A stretch of 64,000 bases of DNA. Origin: JBPOFM01 sp051252455. GTDB lineage: Bacteria > Bacteroidota > Bacteroidia > Flavobacteriales > Flavobacteriaceae. Made by a program: the position numbers and the translations under genes. Location of the stretch: the NCBI GenBank assembly GCA_051252455.1, contig JBPOFM010000001.1, positions 372,001-436,000 on the forward strand. Direction: 5' to 3'. How positions within the stretch are numbered: the stretch's first letter is position 1; the number at the start of each line of letters is the position of its first letter. Shown here in pieces: positions 63,944 to 64,000 of this stretch. The notes below the pieces were generated by a model, which worked only from the letters and a program-made list of their open reading frames with translations, did no database searches and was not told where the DNA came from.

Positions 63944-64000
63944 TTTAGTCTTCAGTTTGCAATCTTCAGTAGGCAATCACTTGGAATTTGGCAATCAATT
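63944..64000. repeat. Repeated TCTTCAGT / GCAATC words upstream of yraN
   Basis: TCTTCAGT occurs twice with a 14-base offset (63949-63956 and 63963-63970), and GCAATC occurs three times (63959, 63973, 63991). No gene is present up to the window edge. Confidence 0.55.

Overview
The window reads as one continuous chromosomal segment of an AT-rich member of the Bacteroidota, most likely a marine Flavobacteriaceae. The support is internal. Two giant secreted proteins end in type IX secretion (T9SS) sorting domains, and the T9SS component PorZ is encoded beside recO. The order ileS / DksA-like gene / lspA is flavobacterial, as are DUF4270 next to glmS, a THC0290_0291-family protein and an atpDC pair detached from the other ATP synthase genes. 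The promoter-like boxes follow the Bacteroidota TAnnTTTG pattern rather than TATAAT, and purine-rich Shine-Dalgarno sequences are mostly absent. I see no rRNA, tRNA, CRISPR array, transposase or phage gene. The only obviously accessory patch is a small cluster of unknown genes at about 4.8-6.1 kb.

Layout. 1-4.3 kb: the start of uvrC (cut by the window edge), then a retropepsin-like / RimK / aspartoacylase-like trio followed by a 5-formyl-THF cyclo-ligase. 4.3-8.5 kb (minus): a yeast-FCY1-like cytosine deaminase, three small unknown envelope genes (one with a likely frameshift in its signal peptide), a membrane-anchored AraC regulator, lspA and a DksA-like protein. 8.5-18.2 kb (minus): ileS, a lipoprotein, radA, two tandem esterase-fold paralogues, a flippase-like membrane protein and panC. 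18.4-29.4 kb (plus): a half-length glycogen synthase, a DUF4270 lipoprotein, glmS, a TonB-dependent receptor paired with an SGNH-hydrolase lipoprotein, atpD and atpC.

29.4-37.3 kb: an M61 peptidase, a small HTH/DUF2975 pair, an NfeD-like/flotillin membrane-microdomain operon, an exported DinB protein, a JmjC-like oxygenase and a small outer-membrane protein. 37.5-54.7 kb: recX, two paralogous T9SS cargo proteins of about 1,420 and 1,490 residues, a second TonB-dependent receptor, recO, porZ and gdhA. 55-64 kb: an envelope protein, metB, a DUF3298 lipoprotein, a Na+/H+ antiporter, a DinB protein, an ArsC-like protein, a DMT permease, a thioesterase, then yicC-gmk-nadD and yraN.

Most of the segment is core housekeeping (translation, repair, ATP synthesis, cofactor and amino-acid metabolism) interleaved with envelope functions typical of the lineage. 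The best leads for a second look are: an IleRS whose HIGH signature reads GVHH, a configuration linked to strong mupirocin resistance in IleRS2; two tandem alpha/beta-hydrolases with Asp in place of the nucleophile Ser; the RimB/RimK/aspartoacylase trio; the receptor plus SGNH lipoprotein pair; and the domain-shuffled pair of T9SS giants.
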